Part shown: piece after piece, positions 56,201 through 64,000 of the stretch
How the letters are laid out: each line of letters starts with the position of its first letter
Position numbering within the stretch: the first letter of the stretch is position 1
From: DASRDU01 sp035560235
GTDB taxonomy: Bacteria; Acidobacteriota; Blastocatellia; RBC074
Reading direction: 5' to 3'
DNA: 64,000 nucleotides
Assembly (NCBI GenBank): GCA_035560235.1
Contig: DATMAG010000114.1
Location: forward strand, 1-64,000
Notes under the pieces: model-generated
Database searches by the model: none
The model's input: the letters and a program-made list of their open reading frames with translations, nothing else
What the model was told of the DNA's origin: nothing
Position numbers and translations under genes: made by a program

Positions 56201-56529
56201 CGGTCGCGGCCTTCAACCAGCAGTATGCTGGCAAGAAGGATGCCCGCGGTCAGACCATCCCGACGCTGACGCTGCCGACGAATTATGAGTTCGGCGACAA
56301 CTTCAGTTCGCAGGATATTCGCGTGACCAAGAGCTTCACCTGGCGCGACCGTTACAGGCTCTCGGTCTTTGGCGAAGTCTTCAACGTCTTCAACGTCGCC
56401 AATCTGGGCGGCTACAGCTTCAACCTCAACAACACGGCCACGTTCGGCCAGCCGACCAACCGCGCCTCGCAGGTGTTCGGTTCCGGCGGCCCGCGTGCCG
56501 TGCAGATCGGTGGCCGGTTCAGTTTCTAA
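53239..56529 (+). CDS. Oar-like TonB-dependent receptor, tandem copy 2
   Basis: The ATG at 53239 is preceded by AAGGAGGAATAGAC, an excellent ribosome site. The 1096-residue protein has an extended N-terminal lead of about 40 residues before the hydrophobic signal core (HLFCLCLLAILTATGWAQ). The carboxypeptidase-regulatory domain follows (VGTISGTVNDESGAVISNAA), then the plug-like block IQELPLNGRSFLQLAFLEPG and a barrel ending FGSGGPRAVQIGGRFSF. It matches copies 1 and 3 throughout. A strong terminator at 56557 follows. The long lead resembles extended signal peptides of some outer-membrane proteins, or the true start may be further in, but the ribosome site favours 53239. Confidence 0.93.
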   Translation: MQVFSTGSFISFLSVALSNRSVSFQGETRKEQRNESLSFTVARHLFCLCLLAILTATGWAQAPVGTISGTVNDESGAVISNAAITIRNKTTGAERKLTSGADGNFSAAALPAGEYEVEIQAPGFRTLKREATVATGAVVTIEAQMKVGQTTEIVTVEAATAQINYESHSVDGVITRQKIQELPLNGRSFLQLAFLEPGVTASPGTTSQYNSLFSVSILGGESNKTAITVDGGNVRNSIEGNTGMNFSQEVVQEFQLSSSNFDLSTGITSVGAVNIVTRTGGNQFHGSGYFFFRDHNMAAYPALRRNPANPDPFFARRNPGVWVGGPIIRDRLFFFTNYEYTNQSSVVTYEPNLASASSLAGNFGSPYRGHLFSTRIDWKATEKHSAFLRYSHDQNKGFGPQGGAVPQSNWLQNRNFSDQGVLNVTSILKPSLINDFRFNLTYWQNRNLFADEATCPNCVGLGFPQLNINGTNVTVGNTSNATQGRDLRRFTFLDVVSWQKGSHRMRFGTEYEYAPGTGFWGYCDPACTVGFSPEFIRSVVPAAFVAALFPKLPTTIRTNDDLLNLPFAGGVVGVGDPSQPPPYNIDKAKLNKRIRFFGQDTWKIRPNFTLNYGLAWNFESTLVNRDLDKPKYLAPLYGSDLSPTENNYKNFSPSLGLAWNVDKSNKTVVRAGAGIYWDTELLWRRLEERSYIGPLGNGRQQVPHTAFTNIFPGIINVGTQQPVPIGASLPASGQLTNLTVGQFMEIYRQQIAAVTQRLTPKTLDLAVRGIQIGKSAANLYPHDYPVQRSYHMNIGVQRQLTSDMVLTVDYVRRVFVNTLLGALDYNRFNRFINGVQTPVIPRCTSSAQASDPNAQCSTGAITFWTPGGRGVYNGLLVKLDKRFSKRYLFTASYALTGQSGVNGISNLDNWFETYGPQGSRHILNVSALAELPWGFQVGFISAFSSRGPLMPSVTSVDLDGDGTTTTPIPGVDYNCFNRGCGKDDLAKAVAAFNQQYAGKKDARGQTIPTLTLPTNYEFGDNFSSQDIRVTKSFTWRDRYRLSVFGEVFNVFNVANLGGYSFNLNNTATFGQPTNRASQVFGSGGPRAVQIGGRFSF

Positions 56530-56556
56530 GCCGGTCAGCAGTTCTCAATCAGGATG

Positions 56557-56608
56557 CGCAGGGAGCGCGGCAGTAATTCGCCGCGCTCCCTGCGGGTGTT
56601 TGTTTTAT
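56557..56608 (+). terminator. Rho-independent terminator after receptor copy 2
   Basis: A 15-base perfect stem (56557-56571 with 56580-56594) around an 8-base loop is followed by a T-rich stretch (GTGTTTGTTTTATT). Confidence 0.85.
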
Positions 56609-56807
56609 TCAGGAGCGGTCAGATCAACGATGTAAAGTAATCATTCCTGTTTTACCTGTGGGAGACCCGGGTAATGAAAAGACAGCCTTACAATTCATTC
56701 TTCCTGCCTCAGGCGCATCTTCCTGCCGCGATCTTTCTGCGTTACCGCCCCGGTCTCAAAAGCATCTTCGATCCCAGCACCATCAACACCACAAAGGAGG
56801 AAGTCCT

Positions 56808-59800
56808 ATGCGCGGACCCGTCAGATATTCGTTGATCTTCTCTCTCCTCGTGAGCCTGTTTGCGCTCGCGGGGATGGCTCAGGTGCCGACCGGCACCATT
56901 CGCGGCACCGTGACAGACCCGTCTAAAGCCGTCGTTCCCAGCGCGACGGTGACAGTCAAAAACAAGGGCACCGGCGCTGAACGCAAAGTCACGACCAATG
57001 CTTCGGGTGAGTTTCAGGTTCCAACTCTCCCGCCAGGCGAGTATGAAGTGAGAGTCACCGCGAGCGGCTTCAAGACCGGGCAGAGTGACGTGACGCTGCA
57101 GGTCGGCGAGAGCCTCACGGCTGATTTTGACCTGCAGGTCGGCCAGGCGTCAGAAACCGTCGTCGTCACTGCTGAGACACCGGCCATCAACACGACCGAT
57201 TTCAAGATTGACGGCGTCGTCAATCGCAGGCAGATTGAGAGCCTGCCGCTCAACGGGCGCAACTTCCTGCAACTCGCGATGCTCGAACCGGGCGTAGCGG
57301 TGGAATCCGTGGACAATCCGGGCACCAGCCCGAACAACTTCTTCCGCGTTTCGATTGCCGGCGCTTCGCAGGCGCTGACGCGCATATCGGTGGACGGCGC
57401 GACGATCAATGATCGCGTGACCGGCGGCACGGCGCAGAACTTCTCGCAGGAGACTGTGCAGGAGTTTCAGATTTCAACCTTCAACTTCGATCCCTCGACC
57501 AGCGTCACGGGCGTTGGTTCGGTCAACGTCGTCTCGCGCAGCGGCACGAACGATTTTCACGGGTCGGCCTTCTTCTATTTCCGCGATCACAATCTTTCGG
57601 CCTATCCGAGCCTGAAGCGCGACCCGCGCCGGATTATTGATCCGAGCCGCGAGGATCCGTTCTTTGCGCGACGGCAGGGCGGCGGTTCGATTGGCGGGCC
57701 GATCAAAAAGGACAAGCTGTTCTTCTTCTTCAACATTGAAAACAACAATCAGCGCGGCGTCGTGCCGGTGGCCAACAACAATCCGATCTTTTCACAGTTC
57801 GATTCGGCCCCCTCAAATCCACTCCACGCGCGCCAGGCCAACATCAAATTCGATTACCGGTACAACGAGAAGCACAGCGGCTTCATGCGCTTTTCGAGCG
57901 ACAACAATGACAACTACAACACGGCCAACGGCACCTTCCTGCCGTCAAACTGGGTAGTCACGAAGAACATCTCGACCCAGGGCCTCGGCGGAATCACCTC
58001 GGTCTTCACGCCAAAGATCATCAATGATTTTCGTTACTCCTACGGGTACTACAGCGGTCGGCTGAAGATTCCCACCTCCAGCGATTGTACTGACCCGGTC
58101 GTCTGCATCGGTCTTGGCGGCGCGCAGTACCGCACGACGCTCGGCAGCTTCGTCATCGGCAACAACCTGAACACTCCGCAGAACCGCATCCTGCGCACCT
58201 ATCAGATGACCGACACGCTCTCGTGGCAGAAAGGCACTCACCGCGTCCGTTTCGGCGGCGAGTGGGAGCATTTTTACGGGCGCGGAAGCTGGGAGTACAT
58301 CAAACCGGCGCTGATCGTGCTGTGGGATCCGCTGCACCTTGCAGCGTTTGCGCAGGCTGCTCCGAGCGTCTATGGCCCGGTCTATGCAGCCCTGCCTGAC
58401 AGCCTCAAGCTGAACGCCACCGGAACAGGGCCGCTCAAGCCCGGACTGCTGCCGACGGTGGCTGATCTGCAGAAGCTTCCGGTCTATTCGGTGCTGTTTG
58501 GCATTGGCGATGGCGGGCAGCCGCAGAACTATCGTCAGCCGCAGGCTTCGCACAACAACCGTTATCGCCTCTTTGCGGCTGATCAGTGGCGGGTCAGAGA
58601 TAACCTGACGATCAGTTACGCGCTGGCCTGGTCGTTTGAGGACAACCTGCTCAATCACGATCTTGACCGTCCGGCCATCCTCAAGCCCATCCTGAGTGAC
58701 CTGAGCGCGCCGCGCAAGGATATGAACAACTTCGATCCGAGCCTGGGCTTTGCCTGGAGCCTGCGGGGCGGCAGGACAGTGATTCGCGGCGGCGGCGGAA
58801 TCTTCCACGACTCGAACCTGTTCTGGACGCGACTGGTCGAGCGCGCCTACACCGGGCCATCGGGCAACGGGCGTTACATTATTCCCGGCACCTTCTTCAA
58901 TCCGAGTCTGGATAACACGGCGCTGCCCAATCCGGCGATTACCGGGACCACAATCATCAACAACCTTTCCCTTTACCAGGCCGCACTCAGCGGGTTCTTC
59001 GGAAACGGAACCGACCTCTCGGTGCGTGGCCTCGAACGAATCAAGACCACAGGCAATATCGGCTTCGGCGCCATCTTCAGCCCGGACACGACCATCGCCT
59101 ACTCAGGCCAGACCACCTTCGGCGTGCAGCACGAACTGGCGCGCAATCTGGTCGTGCAGGCCGACTTCGTGATGCGTCGCGCGGTTCACATCGGTGGCTT
59201 GTTCGATACGTTCAAGTACGATGCGAACCGTTATGATCGCGCCGCTTCGCTTGGCGGACCGATCATTCCGAAATGCACCGGGGCGCAGGTCCTCGATCCG
59301 AAAGCCATCTGTTCAAATGGCGCGATCAATATTTCGATCAGCGGCGCGAATTACCGCTATACGGGACTCCACGTGAAAGTGGACAGGCGTTTCAATGAGC
59401 GTTACCTCTTCACGGCGTCCTACGCCCTGTCGAAGTACACCGGCTTCAACGGCGTCAACAATCCGGACAACTTCTTCCAGACCGATGGCTATCAGGGGTC
59501 TGACCGGCGTCACCGCTTCACCTTCAGCGGCGTGATGGAACTGCCCAAATACGGCGGCGACAACGCCTTCCTGCGCGGCGCGTTCAATACCTGGCAGGTT
59601 TCACTCATCTCGCAGATCGTGAGCAAACCGCCACTGACCGTCTCGATCAGCAGCATTGATCCGACGGGGCAGGGGATCAACTTCTTCACTTTGCCCGGGA
59701 CGAATGTGAACAGCGTCGGACGCACCGTCAGCATTGATGACCTGCCGAAGCTGGTTGCGCAGTACAACCAGACTCTCGCGGGCACGAAGACGCTGCGGGG

Positions 59801-60080
59801 TCAGACCTATCCGACGATTACCCTGCCAGCGAGCTACGACAACGGCGACACCTTCGTCTCACAGGACCTCCGTCTGACGCGAATCGTCCGCCTCAGGGAG
59901 AGCATTCAGCTTCAGTTGATCGGTGAGGTCTTCAATCTCTTCAACTTTGCAAATCACGCCGGTTTCGGCGGCGATCTGCGTAACCCGAACACGTTCGGCC
60001 AGGCGAGCAGTTACGCCACCGGCGTCTTCGGCACGGGCGGGCCGCGCGCCTTCCAGTTTGCGGCGCGCTTCCAGTTCTGA
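56808..60080 (+). CDS. Oar-like TonB-dependent receptor, tandem copy 3
   Basis: I choose the ATG at 56808 because AAAGGAGG (56793-56800) lies 7 bases upstream and a signal peptide follows (YSLIFSLLVSLFALAGMAQ); the open frame begins at 56658. The 1090-residue protein has the carboxypeptidase-regulatory domain (TGTIRGTVTDPSKAVVPSAT), the plug-like block IESLPLNGRNFLQLAMLEPG and a barrel ending FGTGGPRAFQFAARFQF. The N-terminal domain is very close to copy 1, suggesting a fairly recent duplication or conversion. The ligand is unknown. A hairpin at 60127 separates it from the TPR gene. Confidence 0.93.
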   Translation: MRGPVRYSLIFSLLVSLFALAGMAQVPTGTIRGTVTDPSKAVVPSATVTVKNKGTGAERKVTTNASGEFQVPTLPPGEYEVRVTASGFKTGQSDVTLQVGESLTADFDLQVGQASETVVVTAETPAINTTDFKIDGVVNRRQIESLPLNGRNFLQLAMLEPGVAVESVDNPGTSPNNFFRVSIAGASQALTRISVDGATINDRVTGGTAQNFSQETVQEFQISTFNFDPSTSVTGVGSVNVVSRSGTNDFHGSAFFYFRDHNLSAYPSLKRDPRRIIDPSREDPFFARRQGGGSIGGPIKKDKLFFFFNIENNNQRGVVPVANNNPIFSQFDSAPSNPLHARQANIKFDYRYNEKHSGFMRFSSDNNDNYNTANGTFLPSNWVVTKNISTQGLGGITSVFTPKIINDFRYSYGYYSGRLKIPTSSDCTDPVVCIGLGGAQYRTTLGSFVIGNNLNTPQNRILRTYQMTDTLSWQKGTHRVRFGGEWEHFYGRGSWEYIKPALIVLWDPLHLAAFAQAAPSVYGPVYAALPDSLKLNATGTGPLKPGLLPTVADLQKLPVYSVLFGIGDGGQPQNYRQPQASHNNRYRLFAADQWRVRDNLTISYALAWSFEDNLLNHDLDRPAILKPILSDLSAPRKDMNNFDPSLGFAWSLRGGRTVIRGGGGIFHDSNLFWTRLVERAYTGPSGNGRYIIPGTFFNPSLDNTALPNPAITGTTIINNLSLYQAALSGFFGNGTDLSVRGLERIKTTGNIGFGAIFSPDTTIAYSGQTTFGVQHELARNLVVQADFVMRRAVHIGGLFDTFKYDANRYDRAASLGGPIIPKCTGAQVLDPKAICSNGAINISISGANYRYTGLHVKVDRRFNERYLFTASYALSKYTGFNGVNNPDNFFQTDGYQGSDRRHRFTFSGVMELPKYGGDNAFLRGAFNTWQVSLISQIVSKPPLTVSISSIDPTGQGINFFTLPGTNVNSVGRTVSIDDLPKLVAQYNQTLAGTKTLRGQTYPTITLPASYDNGDTFVSQDLRLTRIVRLRESIQLQLIGEVFNLFNFANHAGFGGDLRNPNTFGQASSYATGVFGTGGPRAFQFAARFQF

Positions 60081-60126
60081 GCACTGGCGCAGGCTGCTGA
60101 CAACGGCCTGCGCTCAGGCAACAATT

Positions 60127-60170
60127 GAAAGCCGGGGACGGAGCATCTGCTGTCTCCGGCTTTCGATTTT
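60127..60170 (+). terminator. Terminator after receptor copy 3
   Basis: GAAAGCCGGGGAC pairs with GTCTCCGGCTTTC (13-base stem, one G-T pair) followed by GATTTT. It lies about 45 bases after the stop codon and just before the TPR gene start at 60191. Confidence 0.7.
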
Positions 60171-60190
60171 CAAATCGGACGGCATCAACC

Positions 60191-61195
60191 ATGCTGAAGC
60201 AGACCTGTCTTATTTCGCTCAGTCTGTGCTTCGCCCTGACCTGTCCGGCGCTGGCGCAGCAGGGGGCGATTCACGGCAAGGTGCGCAATCAGTCAGGAGC
60301 CACGCTCAACGGCGTGATCGTCGAGTTGTGGCAGAGCGGCAGCAACCTCAGTCAGACAGTGACCAGCACTGAAGGCGATTTCTATTTCAGCGGCCTCGTG
60401 CCTGCCGTTTACGAGATTGTCATTACACATCAGGGTTATCAGCGCGTTTCGGAGCGGGCCGTTTTTCGTCTGCCCGGCAATATGAATCAGCGCGAAATTG
60501 TTGAAGTGGAAATCAGGCTGGTGCCGCTTGAGCGCGAAAATTCAGGCGCGCTGCCCGGCACCAGTTTCGCGCAGGAGGTCCCTCCCGCCGCGCGCGAAGC
60601 CTTTGAAAAGGGCGTGGCCAGCCTGAAGGAGGGAAAATCAGCCGACGGAATCGCGGCGCTTGAGGAGGCGATCAGAATCTTCCCTGATTACTTCAACGCG
60701 CATTTCGCGCTCGGCACTGAATACAGTCGCCTGAACAGGCTGGATGAAGCGGTCAGAGCGCTTGAGCGCGCCCGCGCCATCAATGATCGTGACGGGCGCG
60801 TCTGGCAGATGTTCGGCATCATTATGGCGCGGCGTGAAAAATTCATGGTCGCTGAATATGCCTTTCGGCAGGCCACTGAGCGCGACCCGGCCAACGCACA
60901 GGTGCGCTTTTCACGCGGCCTGACGCTGATTGAACTCGGCCTCAGAGCGGCTGACGAGGAGCGGCAGCAGAGATTCAGTGAGGCTGAACGGGAACTGAAC
61001 CGGGCGCTTGAACTGAGCAGCCGGAAGCTCTCTGCCGCCTGGCTTCACCTCGCGCGCATTCACGAACTGCGCAGCGAGCGGCAGCAGGCAGCGAAGATGC
61101 TGGAAACCTATCTGAAATCGCAGCCCGACGATAAGAATGCGCCCGCCATCCGCGAGGCGATTCTGAAGCTGAAAGGCCCGAAAACAGGGCAGTGA
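60191..61195 (+). CDS. Secreted TPR protein with carboxypeptidase-regulatory domain
   Basis: I choose the ATG at 60191, which gives a signal peptide (LISLSLCFALTCPALAQ); the frame is open to 60125. The 334-residue protein has a carboxypeptidase-regulatory-like domain (about 24-115; GAIHGKVRNQSGATLNGVIV ... VPAVYEIVITHQGY), then tetratricopeptide repeats (about 140-320; FNAHFALGTEYSRLNRLDEA and MVAEYAFRQATERDPANAQV). The N-terminal domain is of the same type as in the three receptors before it, which suggests a related binding or assembly role in the periplasm. No strong ribosome site is visible. Confidence 0.87.
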   Translation: MLKQTCLISLSLCFALTCPALAQQGAIHGKVRNQSGATLNGVIVELWQSGSNLSQTVTSTEGDFYFSGLVPAVYEIVITHQGYQRVSERAVFRLPGNMNQREIVEVEIRLVPLERENSGALPGTSFAQEVPPAAREAFEKGVASLKEGKSADGIAALEEAIRIFPDYFNAHFALGTEYSRLNRLDEAVRALERARAINDRDGRVWQMFGIIMARREKFMVAEYAFRQATERDPANAQVRFSRGLTLIELGLRAADEERQQRFSEAERELNRALELSSRKLSAAWLHLARIHELRSERQQAAKMLETYLKSQPDDKNAPAIREAILKLKGPKTGQ

Positions 61196-61329
61196 GCGGC
61201 CCGCGCCATCACATTGGCGCCATCAACCAGGTACACAACTGCCTCAGCAGAGTATCAGCCGCGAACAAATCCGGACACTGCCAGCAGCACTGGGGAACTG
61301 AGATATTGAATGGATCAGGTTTACAGCGG

Positions 61330-61415
61330 GAGACGGTGCCGGGAGTTCCGGCTTCAGCTGGCTGTCCTGCACTTCAGATCAGACCAGCTGAAGCTGGAAC
61401 TCCCAACACCGTCTC
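61330..61415. repeat. Long imperfect palindrome between convergent genes
   Basis: The left arm (61330-61361) carries GAGACGGTG, GGGAGTTCC and GCTTCAGCTGG. The right arm (61383-61415) carries CCAGCTGAAGC, GGAACTCCC and CACCGTCTC. These pair with small internal mismatches around a loop of about 22 bases. It lies between the convergent TPR and subtilase genes. It may be a bidirectional terminator or a REP-like mobile palindrome. Confidence 0.8.
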
Positions 61416-61461
61416 TTCGGAAAAGTGTTTTCACTCAGTGACTCTGCGCTCGAAGATCGTT

Positions 61462-62619
<1,158 letters not shown>

Positions 62620-62709
62620 CTGAGCCTCTCTGACCTCCTCTGGTGGCAGTCCCGGCAATCTAACACGCTCCCGGCTGATTTGTCAGTTGCGGCGCAGTGG
62701 TGGCGAGCC

Positions 62710-62739
62710 TTGCTGCAAACCGTGCCGGTTCGTTACTAT
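62710..62739 (+). promoter_or_regulatory. Putative promoter of the methyltransferase gene
   Basis: TTGCTG (62710-62715), an 18-base spacer and TACTAT (62734-62739). The ATG is 11 bases after the -10 box and no ribosome site is seen, so the transcript would be leaderless or nearly so. Confidence 0.4.
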
Positions 62740-62750
62740 CTGAAATTGTT

Positions 62751-63566
62751 ATGGCAGTAAAAGACGCAAAAGAGCAGGCATATCTCTACGACCTTTTCAT
62801 CGTCCCCGGCTGGCGCGAGGTCTTTGACGAGATGGTGGACGAAGAGGTCGCCGTGCCGAAGCAGGGGCGCGTGCTTGACGCTGAATGCGGCACCGGCGGT
62901 TACGCGGTCGCGCTCGCGGCAAAGCTCGGCGCTGATTCAGAAGTCGTCGGTGTGGACAGTTCGCCGGAGCGGCTTGAAATCGCGCGCGGCAAGGCCGAGA
63001 TGCAGAAGGTAAATAATGTCAGCTTCACGCGCGGCGGGCTGGAAGACTCCGGTCAGGCTGATGACGACTTTGATCTGGTGATTGCCGATGCGTCAATGCA
63101 CAGGCCGGAGCGCATGGGAGCTGTGTTCAATGAACTCGCGCGCGTCGCCCGTCCGGGGGCCACGGTCGCGGTCAAGCTGACCACGCGCGGCAGCTTCGAT
63201 GAATTCTTTTCGATCTTCTGGGAAGCGCTGCACGAGGCCGGGCTGGATGACCTGACGCCGCAGCTTGAAGCCCTGATTACCGAGCGGCTGACAACTGACG
63301 ATGCGGAACATCTGGCGCGCCAGGCGGGCCTGCGCCACGTGCGCAGCGTGACGCAGAAGGAGCGCTTCGATTACGCCGACGCAAGATCATTCTTCAGCGC
63401 GCCGCTGATTGAAAGTTCCTTTCTTGCTGAGTGGCTCGCCATTCTGCCGAATGAGGACGAAGCCGGACGCGTGCGTCAGAAACTCTCGAAGATCATTGAC
63501 CGCGAACGACACCACATGGATTTTGACGTTTCAATCAAGGCCACGCTCGTCATCGGACAGAAGTAA
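62751..63566 (+). CDS. Class I SAM-dependent methyltransferase
   Basis: I choose the ATG at 62751 (MAVKDAKEQAYLYDLF); the open frame begins at 62697 without support. The 271-residue protein has the SAM motif VLDAECGTGGYAVALAAKLG (normally GCGTG, here ECGTG), the acidic end of strand 2 in VVGVDSSPERLEIARGKAEM, and the later motif DLVIADASMHRPERMGAVFNELARVARPG. The substrate is unknown. It stands alone between the divergent subtilase gene and a Gfo/Idh/MocA gene. The replacement of the first glycine of the SAM loop by Glu is unusual, though tolerated in some enzymes. Confidence 0.9.
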   Translation: MAVKDAKEQAYLYDLFIVPGWREVFDEMVDEEVAVPKQGRVLDAECGTGGYAVALAAKLGADSEVVGVDSSPERLEIARGKAEMQKVNNVSFTRGGLEDSGQADDDFDLVIADASMHRPERMGAVFNELARVARPGATVAVKLTTRGSFDEFFSIFWEALHEAGLDDLTPQLEALITERLTTDDAEHLARQAGLRHVRSVTQKERFDYADARSFFSAPLIESSFLAEWLAILPNEDEAGRVRQKLSKIIDRERHHMDFDVSIKATLVIGQK

Positions 63567-63613
63567 TCTGCCCGAATCAAAGACCGGTTAGGGCTGATTG
63601 ACCAGCGGTTCTG

Positions 63614-63645
63614 ATTTGTGCGGATTCGTGTCCATTCGTGGCTCA
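63614..63645 (+). repeat. Short period-10 repeat before the oxidoreductase gene
   Basis: GTGCGGATTCGT and GTCCATTCGTGG units follow one another with a period of about 10-11 bases in a non-coding gap. It resembles short dispersed repeats but only two units are present. Confidence 0.35.
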
Positions 63646-63690
63646 TCTCTCCAGGTTTGACCACTACCATTTCCAGAAAGGTGACACCCT

Positions 63691-64000
63691 ATGTCTGATC
63701 GTTCAAAAACCCGACGTGAATTCATCACTGACTCGGCGCGTGGCGCAGCGGCTGCGGGCGCGGTGCTGACGGCAGCGCAGTTCAATAAGGTTCTCGGAGC
63801 CAATGACCGCATTCGGCTCGGCGTCATCGGCACAGGCAATCGCGGGCAGGACGTGATGGGCTTTTTTCTCAAGGAGCCTGATGCTGAAGTCGTCGCCGTC
63901 TGCGATGTTTACGAAAAGGCCATGAACGAGGCCAGGGAAAAGACCGAAGGCCGGGCGAAAACTTACGGCGATTACCGCGAGCTGCTTGCCGCAAAGGATG
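63691..64000 (+). CDS. Gfo/Idh/MocA-family oxidoreductase with Tat signal (partial, runs off the right edge)
   Basis: The visible 103 residues begin with a twin-arginine signal (TRREFITDSARGAAAAGAVLTAA). A Rossmann fold follows (IRLGVIGTGNRGQDVMGFFL, then VAVCDVYEKAMNEAREK) typical of NAD(P)-dependent sugar oxidoreductases of the Gfo/Idh/MocA family. An AGAAAGGTG ribosome site lies 8 bases before the ATG. Tat-exported members in Acidobacteriota, Planctomycetota and Bacteroidota are usually linked to sugar metabolism outside the cytoplasm. The catalytic domain is outside the window, so the substrate cannot be judged. Confidence 0.92.
   Translation, partial: MSDRSKTRREFITDSARGAAAAGAVLTAAQFNKVLGANDRIRLGVIGTGNRGQDVMGFFLKEPDAEVVAVCDVYEKAMNEAREKTEGRAKTYGDYRELLAAKD

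Overview
The window looks like a chromosomal segment of an Acidobacteriota bacterium, most likely class Blastocatellia (subdivision 4). This is inferred from gene content, not from a marker tree. The main clues are four very large Oar-like outer-membrane receptors with an N-terminal carboxypeptidase-regulatory domain, an RHS-repeat protein with a long secreted N-terminal region, several Tat-exported enzymes and a GC-rich Gram-negative envelope gene set. No rRNA, tRNA, CRISPR array, prophage or transposase was seen.

Layout. 1-5134 (minus): a large RHS/YD-repeat surface protein that runs off the left edge and is split by a frame break near 3962-4004. 5502-12921: a housekeeping block with bifunctional Rel (ppGpp), RidA, ribosomal protein bL28, a PpiC-type lipoprotein foldase, an ABC-F ATPase, a YbaK deacylase and an EVE-domain protein. 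13319-23731: an Oar-like receptor followed by secreted proteins (a small unknown protein, an M28 peptidase, a vanadium haloperoxidase-like protein, a coiled-coil protein and a glycosylasparaginase-type hydrolase). 23876-45911: a long exopolysaccharide locus. 45919-49198: an M61 peptidase, HemB and a small unknown protein. 49553-61195: three tandem Oar-like receptors followed by a TPR protein carrying the same kind of N-terminal domain. 61462-64000: a subtilase, a methyltransferase and the start of a Tat-exported Gfo/Idh/MocA oxidoreductase.

The exopolysaccharide locus has most parts of a Wzx/Wzy-type pathway. It encodes UDP-glucose dehydrogenase and UDP-glucuronate decarboxylase for precursors, an export protein and a tyrosine-kinase co-polymerase, a flippase, two O-antigen polymerase/ligase-like membrane proteins, several glycosyltransferases, a sugar aminotransferase, an AsnB-type amidotransferase and two methyltransferases. 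No initiating phosphoglycosyltransferase was seen.

The standout observation is a 472-residue intein with an apparently intact LAGLIDADG homing endonuclease. It interrupts the UDP-glucuronate decarboxylase exactly within its conserved RIFN/TYGP motif (25838-27253). A second theme is a set of period-7 short tandem repeats (TGACCAC/TGACGAC and ATGCGGA types) at four gene junctions, two of them arranged as long hairpins. A third is a long imperfect palindrome at 61330-61415 between convergent genes.
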